The position numbers and the translations under genes are program-made. A DNA stretch of 64,000 nucleotides, from contig JAHPZH010000001.1 of NCBI GenBank assembly GCA_019058315.1, positions 1,347,218-1,411,217 on the forward strand. Direction: 5' to 3'. This document shows positions 9,046 to 18,277 of the stretch, piece by piece. The number at the start of each line of letters is the position of its first letter. The first letter of the stretch is position 1. Origin of the DNA: Candidatus Helarchaeota archaeon (lineage in GTDB: Archaea > Asgardarchaeota > Lokiarchaeia > Helarchaeales > RDOG01). Below the pieces are notes generated by a model, which made no database searches, was not told the DNA's origin, and worked only from the letters and a program-made list of their open reading frames with translations.

Positions 9046-9903
9046 TTATTTTACTGGTTTCAAAGATTCTCTAAACACAAAGGGCATCATTTTATTATAT
9101 TTTTTGATATTGCGAAGAATTTTTTCATTTAATTGGGGTTTAATATCTTTAAAGAGTGTTTTCCAATCGGGATAAGTACGTCCTTGAATTAATGGTGTAA
9201 TTGTGGCTTTCATATTGTCCAATTGAATACGCTTAACCACCGTTCCAGAAGGCAATTTATTTTCATTAGAAGCGAGGTAACTCGCGATTGGTCCTATAAT
9301 TTCAGGGGGGTCCTTTCTACCAGGAGAAGCTCCAGCTAATCTTGTATCAATTAATCCGGGATTAATTGTATATACTTTAACATGTTTTTCCTCCTTTGCA
9401 AGGACATCTGCAAAAAGTAGTAATCCTGCTTTAGAAACTCCATAGGCACTTAAATAAAGCTGACCTTCAATACCAAAACCTGACGATATATTAATAATGC
9501 AACCAGATTTTTGCTTTTTCATAATATTTAAGCTTTCCCTTGTTGCAATAAATGCACCTCTAAGGTTAACATTCATAATCAAATCCCATTCGCTTGTTTT
9601 CATTTTAGCAATAGGTGATCCTCCAGAAACACCTGCATTATTTACCAAAATATCAATTTTATTAAATTCTTCAAATGTCTTGGAAATTAAAGCCTTAATA
9701 TCTTCTTCTTTAGTCATATCTGTGCGTATGGATAATGATTTACGTCCCAATTTATGAATTTCATCTCTAACATTCTCAATTTCGCTTACAGTTCTTGCGG
9801 CAACGACAACATCAGAGCTATTTCTTGCAAAATCTAATGCAATAGCCTTCCCAATGCCGCGTCCGCCACCAGTAACAATTGCTACTTTTCCTTCTAAACT
9901 CAT
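9046..9903 (-). CDS. Short-chain dehydrogenase/reductase (SDR)
   Basis: A 285-residue classical SDR. The nucleotide-binding TGGGRGIG lies at residues 11-18, NNAG at 88-91, the catalytic Ser in INISSG near 140, and the YxxxK pair at Tyr154/Lys158. The C-terminal 60 residues are longer than usual, with a basic IKKYNKMMPFVFRESLKPVK tail. The arginine in AARTVSEI after strand 2 suggests NADP(H) preference, which is an inference. A GAGGGAACC ribosome site supports the ATG at 9903. It lies upstream of the corrinoid methyltransferase pair on the same strand with a 65-base gap, so it may be co-transcribed. The substrate is unknown. Confidence 0.88.
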   Translation of the reverse strand: MSLEGKVAIVTGGGRGIGKAIALDFARNSSDVVVAARTVSEIENVRDEIHKLGRKSLSIRTDMTKEEDIKALISKTFEEFNKIDILVNNAGVSGGSPIAKMKTSEWDLIMNVNLRGAFIATRESLNIMKKQKSGCIINISSGFGIEGQLYLSAYGVSKAGLLLFADVLAKEEKHVKVYTINPGLIDTRLAGASPGRKDPPEIIGPIASYLASNENKLPSGTVVKRIQLDNMKATITPLIQGRTYPDWKTLFKDIKPQLNEKILRNIKKYNKMMPFVFRESLKPVK

Positions 9904-10038
9904 TAAGGTTCCCTCATGTTTTAATTAAAATTTTTAATATTGATTCATGAAATAAATTACAATTGGTTAATAAATTATTATTATTTCTGACTCACTATTA
10001 TCTTACTAAAACTTGAAATATTATGGTTTGGGAATAAA

Positions 10039-11166
10039 ATGGATGTAAATAAATTAAGTATTGGGACCGAAGCGTCTTTTTTTCCACCATTTGAAAAGGG
10101 AATAAATACAATTAAGAAGCTTGAAGAATCGGGTTATGATTCTATTTGGTTAGCAGATCACCTGATGGCTTGGGTTCCAGAATCAATTTGGACACCAGAA
10201 ATTACAGGATTAGCGGCTAAAGGAGTCAATACTCCACACATTTATTTTGATGCCCTTTGTACACTTTCAATTGCAGCGTGGAATACCGAAAAAATTCAAA
10301 TAGGAACTGCCGTTACTGAAACCTTCCGTCGTCATCCGGCTATGTTAGCGCAAGCATTTCTGACTTTAGATCATCTATCAAAAGGAAGAGCAATTCTAGG
10401 ACTTGGTGCAGGTGAAGGGGAAAATATTACCCCTTATGGTATTAAATGGAATAGACCTGCAAGCAGACTAGAAGAAGCTATTAAAATAATTAAGTTGTTA
10501 TGGAAAAGCGAAAAGAAGGTTGATTTTGAGGGGAAATTTTGGAAATTAAAAGATGCAGTATTAGGTTTGCCACCTTATAAAAAAGGGCAATATCCTCCAA
10601 TTTGGATTGCAGCCATGGGACCAAAAATGCTCGATATTACTGGTAAACTAGGAGATGGATGGCTGCCTGTAAATCTAGATATAAATTCATACGAAAAGGG
10701 GTTTAAAATTATAAAATCTTCAGCAAAAAAAGTAGGGCGGAATCCTGCTGAAATAACTCCATCACTATATAGTTATATAATTATTGATGAGGATTATGAT
10801 GAATGCCTCCGTTTGCTTGAAACTCCAATGTCTAAGAACTTTATTCTAATAGCATCAAATGAAACATTTAGGCGATATGGTTGTACACATCCCCTTGGTG
10901 AAAATTTCTATGGACTTCGAGACTATATACCAAGTCGATATGATCGGGAAGCTGCTCTTGATGCCATTGAAAAAGTCCCTACAGAATTATGTTCTGACAG
11001 TTATTTAATTGGAACTCCTGAGGATATAATAGATAAGATAGAAAAATATATGGAAATTGGTCTACAACATATAGTTTTATTTAATATAACTTACTACTGT
11101 GACTCTAATAAAATAAAAAGCTCATTTGGGGGAATAAAAAAAGTATTAGAACATTTTAAAGGTTAA
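10039..11166 (+). CDS. Luciferase-like (LLM-class) flavin/F420-dependent oxidoreductase
   Basis: A 375-residue bacterial-luciferase-like TIM barrel. The N-terminal ESGYDSIWLADHLMAW matches the family signature, as do QIGTAVTETFRRHPAMLAQ, LSKGRAILGLGAGEGEN and PPIWIAAMGPKMLDITGKLGDGWLP. The last is typical of methylene-tetrahydromethanopterin reductase-like and F420-dependent members. In archaea the cofactor is usually F420, but the sequence alone cannot separate F420 from FMN. It is divergent from the SDR at 9903, with a 135-base shared upstream region. A GGGAATAAA site precedes the ATG. The substrate is unknown; its closeness to the methyl-transfer genes makes a C1 role possible but unproven. 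Confidence 0.87.
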   Translation: MDVNKLSIGTEASFFPPFEKGINTIKKLEESGYDSIWLADHLMAWVPESIWTPEITGLAAKGVNTPHIYFDALCTLSIAAWNTEKIQIGTAVTETFRRHPAMLAQAFLTLDHLSKGRAILGLGAGEGENITPYGIKWNRPASRLEEAIKIIKLLWKSEKKVDFEGKFWKLKDAVLGLPPYKKGQYPPIWIAAMGPKMLDITGKLGDGWLPVNLDINSYEKGFKIIKSSAKKVGRNPAEITPSLYSYIIIDEDYDECLRLLETPMSKNFILIASNETFRRYGCTHPLGENFYGLRDYIPSRYDREAALDAIEKVPTELCSDSYLIGTPEDIIDKIEKYMEIGLQHIVLFNITYYCDSNKIKSSFGGIKKVLEHFKG

Positions 11167-11229
11167 AAAGAATTAATATTTGAAAAATCCTAATACTTAT
11201 TGAAATTAAAAAAAATGGGATAATTAACT

Positions 11230-12294
11230 ATGATTTTAGATCCTCTAGAATTTACTTCCTTATTAATGCGATTTGCCTTTGCAATTGCCTCTATTCTTAA
11301 TGCTGGGGTTTTCTTTTTGAAAGTAAAACGTGCAAAAGGATCTATGTTTGATTTTTCATCTTTTTTTGGATTAGGAATCTTTGCCCTCCTTGGTGGAATA
11401 GCAGAAATTTATTTCACCTATTACTACTACTATATTTTTGTATTTAATCAAGAATTATTTGATATTTACACATACGCAACATATGTAGGTTACTTGGGGG
11501 TAATTGGGATAATTTTTTTATCAGAAAAGATGTTTGGTAAAACAAAATATGTTTTTACCATTTCTTGTATTATTAGTTTCATTTGTGCTATTTTTTTTGT
11601 AAATTCAATTGAAGAATTACGGGTTTATACCACCATAATGCTCCCAACATCGGGGTTAATTGTTTTCATCAATTTTGGTTATTCAATGGTGTTTAAAACG
11701 ACGGGCGAAATCCGGAAAAAAATGAGAAATGTATTTATTGGCTTTTTAACATTCATGATATTCTATATGCTAGATTCTGAGCTTGTAAAAAATTCTTTTC
11801 CTATTCACCCACAAATTACAACCATTATTGCAATGCTTGGACTTATAGTAATCATTAGTTGGTGGGCATACATATTTCTCAGCTTTGAAACCTTTACTGA
11901 ATTTGGGTGGAGGGAAAAATTAAAAGAACTTTATATCATTGCACCAAATGGGGGAACCTTATTCCATTATTCTTTTGAAAAAGGCACACCAGAAAAAACA
12001 CCTGATCTAGTAAGTGCTGGTTTAACGGGATTTAAAGATGTTATAGCAGAAATAATACAAAGTAGGCAGAATTTAAAAGTCATGGATCATCAGGATGTAA
12101 AAATTATTTTTGAATATGGAAATTATTCAACTTTAGCTTTAATAGCATATGAAAATTTAAAGATATATCAGTCTAAATTAGATTCCTTAATAAAGCAGTT
12201 CGAAAATTTATTCCAAGATGTTCTTTCAGACTGGAAAGGAGAGACTGAGGTCTTCCTACCTTCTAAAAGATTAATAGAAGAAATTTTTGGATGA
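11230..12294 (+). CDS. 7TM membrane protein with C-terminal longin/roadblock-like domain
   Basis: A 354-residue protein. About seven hydrophobic segments fill residues 8-222, with the loops GKTKY and GEIRKKMRN. A soluble tail of about 120 residues follows (LKELYIIAPNGGTLFHYSF ... LIKQFENLFQDVL). Its pattern is strand, Gly-rich turn, strand, helix with GFKDVIAEII, two strands, then helix ENLFQDVLSDW. This is the alpha-beta sandwich order of archaeal longin/roadblock-like domains, which in Asgard archaea are linked to small-GTPase control and membrane traffic. The fold call is from pattern only. The 7TM part resembles the stand-alone 7TM pair at 19855-21683. It may be a membrane sensor with a GTPase-regulatory output. 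Confidence 0.6.
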   Translation: MILDPLEFTSLLMRFAFAIASILNAGVFFLKVKRAKGSMFDFSSFFGLGIFALLGGIAEIYFTYYYYYIFVFNQELFDIYTYATYVGYLGVIGIIFLSEKMFGKTKYVFTISCIISFICAIFFVNSIEELRVYTTIMLPTSGLIVFINFGYSMVFKTTGEIRKKMRNVFIGFLTFMIFYMLDSELVKNSFPIHPQITTIIAMLGLIVIISWWAYIFLSFETFTEFGWREKLKELYIIAPNGGTLFHYSFEKGTPEKTPDLVSAGLTGFKDVIAEIIQSRQNLKVMDHQDVKIIFEYGNYSTLALIAYENLKIYQSKLDSLIKQFENLFQDVLSDWKGETEVFLPSKRLIEEIFG

Positions 12295-12305
12295 ATTTGA
12301 ATAAT

Positions 12306-13238
12306 TTAATCTTTTGTTGTTGCAGTAAGGACTGGTCTTTTTTTCTTCATAACTTCATCGTAACCAACTTTTGAAAATGGACAGACTTTAATACAGATAG
12401 AACATCCAAAGTGTTTAAAGAAATGAGGAAAACATTTATCCCCATCAATGTTTTGAAGATATTTTCCATTAGGTGATTGCTTTTTTTTATCATGCGGAAA
12501 TATTGCTCCTCCAGGACAGGCTTTAACACATAGTTCACATGTTTTACAATATTCTCTTATCCCTAAATTTGGTTTCTTTGTTTCTGGTAGTGAAGCATCA
12601 GTTGCAATCATGGATAATCTTTGTCTAGGTCCAAATTTACGGGATATTAAAACTCCATTAACTCCAATTTCTCCTAATCCTGCTTTTTCTGCCATAGGTG
12701 GATAAAGAACTGGACCTCCAAATGGATGAAATGCTTGTGCCTGAAATCCACGGTCTCGAAGATATTGCGCTAATTTAACAGTGGCTTCACCTAGATCTGC
12801 ATATATTTTCATTGCTTCGGCTCCAGCTGGTGGTTTTGGAGCTTGTTCAATCCTGCCTTTATCCATTTCCATACCTAAAACAATTGCATTATCTAACACA
12901 TTATCTTTAACGCGATAATCAGTCATCTCTTCTTCAAAAATAAAATATTCATCGACTTCGGTGAAACCAATTAAATCAATTCCAATGGATTTTGCATATT
13001 CAACCAATTCGTCCCAAAATTTTTCGTCAGCCTTAGGTCTTTTTGATTGATCTACTTGTTTATTATATTTTTTTGATCTTTTAGCTTTACTTAAACCCTT
13101 AAAAGTTCGACCAATATGGGAAAATACTTCATCTAATAATTCTTTATTTGATTCATTTCCGAAACGTTCTGTACGAACTCTGTCCATATCAATATATCTT
13201 TGTTTTAATCCACCTTTAGCTTTTTTAATTCTGAACAA
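12306..13238 (-). CDS. Reductive-dehalogenase/QueG-like two-cluster 4Fe-4S protein
   Basis: About 310 residues. The C-terminal third has two 4Fe-4S clusters: CKTCELCVKACPG near residue 234, and a second set with CFPHFFKHFGC followed by CIKVCP. The preceding GLGEIGVNGVLISRKFGPRQ is the hallmark of the reductive-dehalogenase/epoxyqueuosine-reductase fold that binds cobalamin. No Tat signal or membrane anchor is present, so it is cytosolic, and a respiratory dehalogenase role is unlikely. The substrate is unknown. The TTG at 13238 directly abuts the Shine-Dalgarno GGAG (13239-13242). An in-frame ATT at 13229, nine bases further on, is a better-spaced start (see findings). Confidence 0.78.
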   Translation of the reverse strand: MFRIKKAKGGLKQRYIDMDRVRTERFGNESNKELLDEVFSHIGRTFKGLSKAKRSKKYNKQVDQSKRPKADEKFWDELVEYAKSIGIDLIGFTEVDEYFIFEEEMTDYRVKDNVLDNAIVLGMEMDKGRIEQAPKPPAGAEAMKIYADLGEATVKLAQYLRDRGFQAQAFHPFGGPVLYPPMAEKAGLGEIGVNGVLISRKFGPRQRLSMIATDASLPETKKPNLGIREYCKTCELCVKACPGGAIFPHDKKKQSPNGKYLQNIDGDKCFPHFFKHFGCSICIKVCPFSKVGYDEVMKKKRPVLTATTKD

Positions 13239-13332
13239 CTCCGTGATTTAGTAAATAAAATTCAACAATTAATCCAACAGTCTTTTAATTATTTTTAAAA
13301 ATATTTATAATTGACTCATTCAATACCAATTT

Positions 13333-13884
13333 ATGAATAATTCAGATTTCTCTCTTGATAAAAAAGGATTTTTAATACAAATATTAATAGCAATCATTAT
13401 TTCTGTGCTTCTTCAAATAATTGTTGTTCCTCTGATTATTGATCCTCTCACCAGCAGATTTCCCACCATATTTGAAAGAAGGGCTACAATTTTAATAACT
13501 ACTTTGAGTTTCTGGTTTTTTTCTTTTTCAGTTGCTTTCTTTTTCTATCCCGAAAATGAACTTATTAACTCATATTTATTGTGTTCATTTATTCCATTGT
13601 TAGTGATTATTATTCAAGAATTTATGGGGTTATTCTTCTTTGACATATTACATATGCTTCCAATTATCGTAGTAATTTATATAGTTTGGAAATTGCCAGA
13701 TACAATCAATTTGAAATACACAACCATTGCTTCACCAATATTATTAATCTGGTTTTTGATAGTTCGATTACTTGGAATAAATTATCCAGATTTTGAATTA
13801 TCTTTTCTTGGAATAAGTTACTTAATTATTTGGGGAATATCAAATATCATCATAGCATATATAATAACAAAAAAAAGGGACTAG
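13333..13884 (+). CDS. Polytopic membrane protein of unknown function
   Basis: A 183-residue, very hydrophobic protein with five to six membrane segments beginning GFLIQILIAIIISVLLQII and ending IIWGISNIIIAYIITKKRD. No family motif is recognised. It ends 7 bases before the start of the first MFS transporter, so the two are probably co-transcribed and possibly translated together. The short cytosolic N-terminus and basic C-terminal KKRD suggest the C-terminus faces the cytosol. It could be an accessory subunit of the transporter, but that rests on position only. Confidence 0.6.
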   Translation: MNNSDFSLDKKGFLIQILIAIIISVLLQIIVVPLIIDPLTSRFPTIFERRATILITTLSFWFFSFSVAFFFYPENELINSYLLCSFIPLLVIIIQEFMGLFFFDILHMLPIIVVIYIVWKLPDTINLKYTTIASPILLIWFLIVRLLGINYPDFELSFLGISYLIIWGISNIIIAYIITKKRD

Positions 13885-13891
13885 TTAGAAT

Positions 13892-15163
13892 ATGAGTGGG
13901 GATGAAGAAATTGAAATTGGGGTTAAAGAATGGAATAAATACCATACATATTTAATAATTTTCTTTTCTATTATGAATTTTTTTGGTTTATTCAATATCG
14001 TTTTTGGAGGTTTTGTTTTAAATGAAGTTGCACAATCATTTGGAGTCAGCGTTGTAATAATCCCCATTATTTCTTCAATTGCAGGTATTGGGCTATTTTT
14101 TTCAATTATTACTAGAACCTTACCAGACCATTTTGGCCGTAAGAGAACATTATTTGTTTTGACGATTTTAGCGTATACAAACCTATTTATTACTGTATTA
14201 GCCCCCAATGTTATTATTTATACTATATTTGGAATTACAGGTAATATGTTAGCCTCAAATACTGCTACAGTGATTATCTCTGAAGAAATTCCCGCAGATT
14301 ATCGAGGGACTGCGGTTGGTCTCGTCCAAGGGATTGGAATGACTGCCGCCCCTTTTTCAGCTTTTATATCAATCTATGCAGGAGGTTTTGATGTATGGAG
14401 ATATATCTATCTAATAGTTAATATACCAGCAATCATTATTTTTACGATTCTTTGGTTTTGGTTAAGAGAACCAGAACGATATCTCCAAGAAAAGAAAATA
14501 CGAGAAGAAACAGGTGAGGATAAACCCAGTATATTTGCGGTTTTTCAACACAAATATTTGAAAACCTTTCTTATGAGTTCAATATTATTATTTATGACAC
14601 AGTTCATCTATTTAACAATCAAACGTTATTTCAAACCATTTCTTATTAATGAAAGAGGACATTTGGGATTTAATAATGCCACAGTTGGGTTCTGGATGAT
14701 TTTTATATATATAGGGTCCATTTTAGGGTATTATTTATCAGGTTATTTAGCGGATCGTCTTGGTAGACGACTTTCAATTTATATCACTGCATCTTTATAC
14801 TTTATTTTTAATATTACCTTCGTAATTTCAGGAACTATGTGGGGTATTCTCGTTAGTTTTTTTGGTCTCAATTTGAGTTTTTCGATTTTCATGATTGTAG
14901 CTACGATATATTCTTTTGAATTTTATTCAACAAAAGAGCGTTCTACAGGTTCTGGATGGGTTCAAGTTCTTGGAAATTCAGCATGGATTTTTGCTAACTT
15001 GGTGATTTCTATTTTTGTATATTCTTTGAATTTTACATGGGGTGAAACATTCCTAATTTTATGTTTTGCACCGATCTTACTAATAATTATTACCTACTTT
15101 ATGCCAGAAACTAAGGCTCTCGAATTGGAGATAATTGTTGAAAAATATGTAGAAAAAAAATAA
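13892..15163 (+). CDS. MFS transporter (first of a tandem pair)
   Basis: A 423-residue major facilitator with about 12 membrane helices. The helix 2-3 loop LPDHFGRKRT and the equivalent loop in the second half LADRLGRR are the MFS signature. A sugar-porter-like SEEIPADYRGTAVG follows helix 4, and a loop LREPERYLQEKK joins the two halves. The substrate is unknown. The next gene is a paralogue, and a stretch of about 155 bases around 14615-14770 is almost identical in the two genes while the flanks are clearly diverged. It starts 7 bases after the upstream small membrane gene. Confidence 0.88.
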   Translation: MSGDEEIEIGVKEWNKYHTYLIIFFSIMNFFGLFNIVFGGFVLNEVAQSFGVSVVIIPIISSIAGIGLFFSIITRTLPDHFGRKRTLFVLTILAYTNLFITVLAPNVIIYTIFGITGNMLASNTATVIISEEIPADYRGTAVGLVQGIGMTAAPFSAFISIYAGGFDVWRYIYLIVNIPAIIIFTILWFWLREPERYLQEKKIREETGEDKPSIFAVFQHKYLKTFLMSSILLFMTQFIYLTIKRYFKPFLINERGHLGFNNATVGFWMIFIYIGSILGYYLSGYLADRLGRRLSIYITASLYFIFNITFVISGTMWGILVSFFGLNLSFSIFMIVATIYSFEFYSTKERSTGSGWVQVLGNSAWIFANLVISIFVYSLNFTWGETFLILCFAPILLIIITYFMPETKALELEIIVEKYVEKK

Positions 15164-15250
15164 GAAATCAACGCTTTTTAAAAATCTTTAAATAATTTTC
15201 CCGAGTCAATCCATATATTATAACATATAAATTAAAGGATTTGTTACCAA

Positions 15251-16510
15251 ATGAGCAATGAGGTAGAAGCTAAAGAATGGATCGGCTACCACACTTACTT
15301 GGTAATATTTCTATCTATTGTTAACTTTTTTACTCTATTTGGCGTGGTTTATGGAAGTTTGACCATGAATAACGTTGCTAAATCATTTGGTATTAGTGTG
15401 ACTATAATTCCCTTGATTACTTCAATCATGGGTATAAGTATGATTTTTTCTATTTTATTTCAAAATCAAGCAGATCGGTTTGGAAGAAAAAAGATAATGT
15501 TTATTTTTTATATGCTAGTTCATATTAATGGATTTTTTCTAGTATTATCCCCCAATATAATTATTTACACTATCCTTGGCTTTATAGGATCAATGTTTGG
15601 TGTAAATCTCATAAATGTAGTAATTTCAGAGGAAATACCTGCGAGATTTAGGGGAACGATAATTGGTGTTGTCCAAGGTGTTGGTATGAGTGCTTCTGTT
15701 TTAGCTGCATTTTTAAGCTCATTTTTAAGCTTATCACAAAATATGTGGAGATACCTCTTTCTTATTGTAGATGTTCCCGGAACAATTATTTTTTCAGTAT
15801 TATGGTTATGGATGAAAGAACCAAAAAGATTCCAAAAAGAAAAGGACATTAAACTAATCGAAAAGAAATCTAGCTCTGGAATTTTCGCTGTTTTTCAACC
15901 GAAATATATAAAAATATTTGGTTTAAGTTGTTCGTTAGTCTTCTCAGCTTCTTTTATTTATATAACTATCAAGCGTTATTTCAAACCGTTTCTTCTTGAT
16001 GAGAGAGGTTATTTGGGGTTTAATGATGCCACGGTTGGGTTCTGGATGATTTTTATATACATAGGGTCCATTTTGGGATATTATTTATCAGGTTATTTGG
16101 CGGATCATCTTGGCAGACGCAAGACAATCTATATTTCTGCATTTATCTATTTCATTTTTAACATTACCTTTGTAGTTATTCAAATTGATTGGGTTATATT
16201 TTTAAGTTTGCTTGGCATTAACACAAGTTTTTCCATATTTTTCATTACAGTAAACATTTATGCAGTAGAATTTTTTTCAACAGAAGAAAGAGCTACGGGA
16301 TTGGGTTGGATAATGATAATAGGAAACTCTCCATGGATTTTTGGGAATTTACTTATTAGTCTCTTGCTTGGTTTAGGACTTTCTTGGGGTGCAGTTTTTC
16401 TTATTTTCTCATTTTTTCCAATTCTACTAATTATATTGACAAAATTAATGCCAGAAACCAAAGAGTTAGTATTAGAAGATATTCATAAAAAATTTGTAGA
16501 AAAGAAATAA
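15251..16510 (+). CDS. MFS transporter (second of a tandem pair)
   Basis: A 419-residue paralogue of the gene at 13892 with the same 12-helix plan. It has the NQADRFGRKKIM loop after helix 2, SEEIPARFRGTIIG after helix 4, and LADHLGRRKT in the second half. The two proteins share the opening phrase KEW..YHTYL and the end phrase MPETK.L.LE. The 15964-16119 DNA closely copies the 14615-14770 segment of the first gene, including silent sites. The substrate is unknown. An 87-base gap with its own A/T-rich stretch separates it from the first copy, so it may have a separate promoter. Confidence 0.88.
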   Translation: MSNEVEAKEWIGYHTYLVIFLSIVNFFTLFGVVYGSLTMNNVAKSFGISVTIIPLITSIMGISMIFSILFQNQADRFGRKKIMFIFYMLVHINGFFLVLSPNIIIYTILGFIGSMFGVNLINVVISEEIPARFRGTIIGVVQGVGMSASVLAAFLSSFLSLSQNMWRYLFLIVDVPGTIIFSVLWLWMKEPKRFQKEKDIKLIEKKSSSGIFAVFQPKYIKIFGLSCSLVFSASFIYITIKRYFKPFLLDERGYLGFNDATVGFWMIFIYIGSILGYYLSGYLADHLGRRKTIYISAFIYFIFNITFVVIQIDWVIFLSLLGINTSFSIFFITVNIYAVEFFSTEERATGLGWIMIIGNSPWIFGNLLISLLLGLGLSWGAVFLIFSFFPILLIILTKLMPETKELVLEDIHKKFVEKK

Positions 16511-16586
16511 TATTAGATAAATAATTGTTTTCTTATTCTAATTTTAATAAATTAATATTTTTTAAATAAAAAGGAGATTTTATACA

Positions 16587-17969
16587 ATGGAGACTGAAAA
16601 ACCAAGTTTTACCAAGCGAGAGAAAACTTATTGGAGTTTAGCAGCTATATCTTCTGCTGTACCATATCAAATGTTTAGTGCTTATATTTTTTATTTTTAT
16701 GAGACTGTACTTAATCCCGGCTTGCCTCCAATTTATGTAGCTTTAGGATTAGTAATTTGGAGTATATGGAATGCTTTAAATGACCCATTACTCGGTTACG
16801 TTTCAGATCATACCAAAACTAAAGAGGGAAGGCGTATACCATATATCAAATATGGGACAATCCCATTTGTTATTATATTCTTTTTAGTTTGGATTCCACC
16901 AGGTGCTGATTTAATTGTTGTATTTATTTATTTTTTAACAATGATTTTATTATTTGATACTCTTTATACAATGGTTATATTAGGTTGGACTTCATTATTT
17001 CCAGAAATGTATAAAACACATCAGGAAAGAGTAGAAGTCACAGGAATGAGACAATTTTTTACCTTAATTGGAGCGATACTAGCATATGTAGTTCCATCAT
17101 TTTTACCTAATGTAGATCCAGTTCCCTGGATAATGGTTGGTTTGTTCTTTACTATTATTACCGCAGTGTTTCTTTTTATTTCTTTAAAAGGGAGTAGGGA
17201 AGATTTGGCATATCAAGATGAGGGAGCATTAGGATTCAAAGAAACTTTTACTGTCTCATTAACTAATAAATCTTTTCTCACCTTTGTTTTTACTCATTTA
17301 TGTATCCAATATGGTCAAACTCTACTTACTTCTGCCTATCCATATTATAGGGACTATGCTTTGAAAATTCAGCCTGAAAATCTTCTTGGGGGAATTATAT
17401 TATTATTAGTATTTGTTTATGCAATTCTCACTATTCCTCTTTGGGGAAAACTAGGACAAAAATATGGTAACAGGAAATGTTGGATTTTTGGTTTGATAAT
17501 TTCGATCTTTTCACTTCAAGCATTTTGGTTCACTGCACCTTTAATTTTACTCGTATTAATATTTCCATTGGGTTTAGGACTTATGTCACAATTATTTTTT
17601 ATGGATAATATAATAGCAGACATAGTAGATGAAGATGAATTGAAAACAGGACTCCGTAGGGAGTCCACGTATTTTGGAATGAACGCATTTGTGATGAGAT
17701 TGGCTGTCGCTTTTCAAGCACTAACACTCGGAATTACTTTACAATTAACTCAAGGATTTGAATTAGTTCTTAGTCTTCCTAGTAATACTATCAGGTTAGT
17801 TCTTACAGGTTCAACTGAGTTCTGGATAACATTTATTATGGCCATCCCAACAGCTATAGCTTTGGGGATTGGAGTTCTAATTATGAAATATTATCCTTTA
17901 CATGGAGATTATCTAATCGATGTTAAAAAAAGAGTTAAAGAATTGCATGAAAAGAAGGGAACAGAATAA
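16587..17969 (+). CDS. GPH-family (MelB-like) sugar:cation symporter
   Basis: A 460-residue transporter of the glycoside-pentoside-hexuronide family in the MFS superfamily. The diagnostic motif is NDPLLGYVSDHTKTKEGRRIPY at about residues 64-85, which matches the DPxxGxxSDRTRxxxGRRRPY consensus. The IADIVDEDELKTGLRRE segment late in the protein also fits, as in MelB relatives where the equivalent loop reads DEDExxTGxRRE. It imports a small sugar or glycoside with Na+ or H+, probably; the substrate is unknown. A strong AAAGGAGA ribosome site precedes the ATG. It is the third transporter in a row on this strand but is not a close relative of the two before it. Confidence 0.88.
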   Translation: METEKPSFTKREKTYWSLAAISSAVPYQMFSAYIFYFYETVLNPGLPPIYVALGLVIWSIWNALNDPLLGYVSDHTKTKEGRRIPYIKYGTIPFVIIFFLVWIPPGADLIVVFIYFLTMILLFDTLYTMVILGWTSLFPEMYKTHQERVEVTGMRQFFTLIGAILAYVVPSFLPNVDPVPWIMVGLFFTIITAVFLFISLKGSREDLAYQDEGALGFKETFTVSLTNKSFLTFVFTHLCIQYGQTLLTSAYPYYRDYALKIQPENLLGGIILLLVFVYAILTIPLWGKLGQKYGNRKCWIFGLIISIFSLQAFWFTAPLILLVLIFPLGLGLMSQLFFMDNIIADIVDEDELKTGLRRESTYFGMNAFVMRLAVAFQALTLGITLQLTQGFELVLSLPSNTIRLVLTGSTEFWITFIMAIPTAIALGIGVLIMKYYPLHGDYLIDVKKRVKELHEKKGTE

Positions 17970-18031
17970 CCCTTTTTTCAATTTTAATTACCCCATATTA
18001 AATTTTTTAATCAAATGGAAAGGAAATCAGA

Positions 18032-18277
18032 TCATTTATAATTTTTAAGCACTATAAACGTATTTATTTCTATAATCCCATCAATAGGATCAATTTTTTC
18101 AACTATTAAATCATTTATAACCTCGATATTTTCAGCTTGAATCTCTATCATTAAATCGTACATACCTGCAAGATGAGAAATTTGTTTTAATTCGGAAATT
18201 TGCTTCAAACTATTTATAACTTTTTGAGTATAACCCATTTTTAATTTAATAACAGAATATGCTTCTATCAATTTCAT
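18032..18277 (-). CDS. Stand-alone RAM (Lrp/AsnC C-terminal) domain protein
   Basis: An 81-residue protein starting MKLIEAYSVIKLKMGYTQKV that consists only of the ligand-binding RAM domain of Lrp/AsnC regulators. The order is strand, helix, strand (AGMYDLMIEIQAEN), helix, then the GIIEINTFIVL strand. It has no DNA-binding domain, so it is likely a small effector-binding protein or a subunit. Its start overlaps by one base the stop of the transporter gene upstream (TGATG at 18275-18279). That transporter itself ends in a similar domain, so the two products may co-assemble through RAM dimers. Confidence 0.75.
   Translation of the reverse strand: MKLIEAYSVIKLKMGYTQKVINSLKQISELKQISHLAGMYDLMIEIQAENIEVINDLIVEKIDPIDGIIEINTFIVLKNYK

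Noticed and set aside
12347..12538. Minus-strand frame inside the Fe-S protein gene
   Set aside because: Out of frame with the strong Fe-S coding signal and has no ribosome site.
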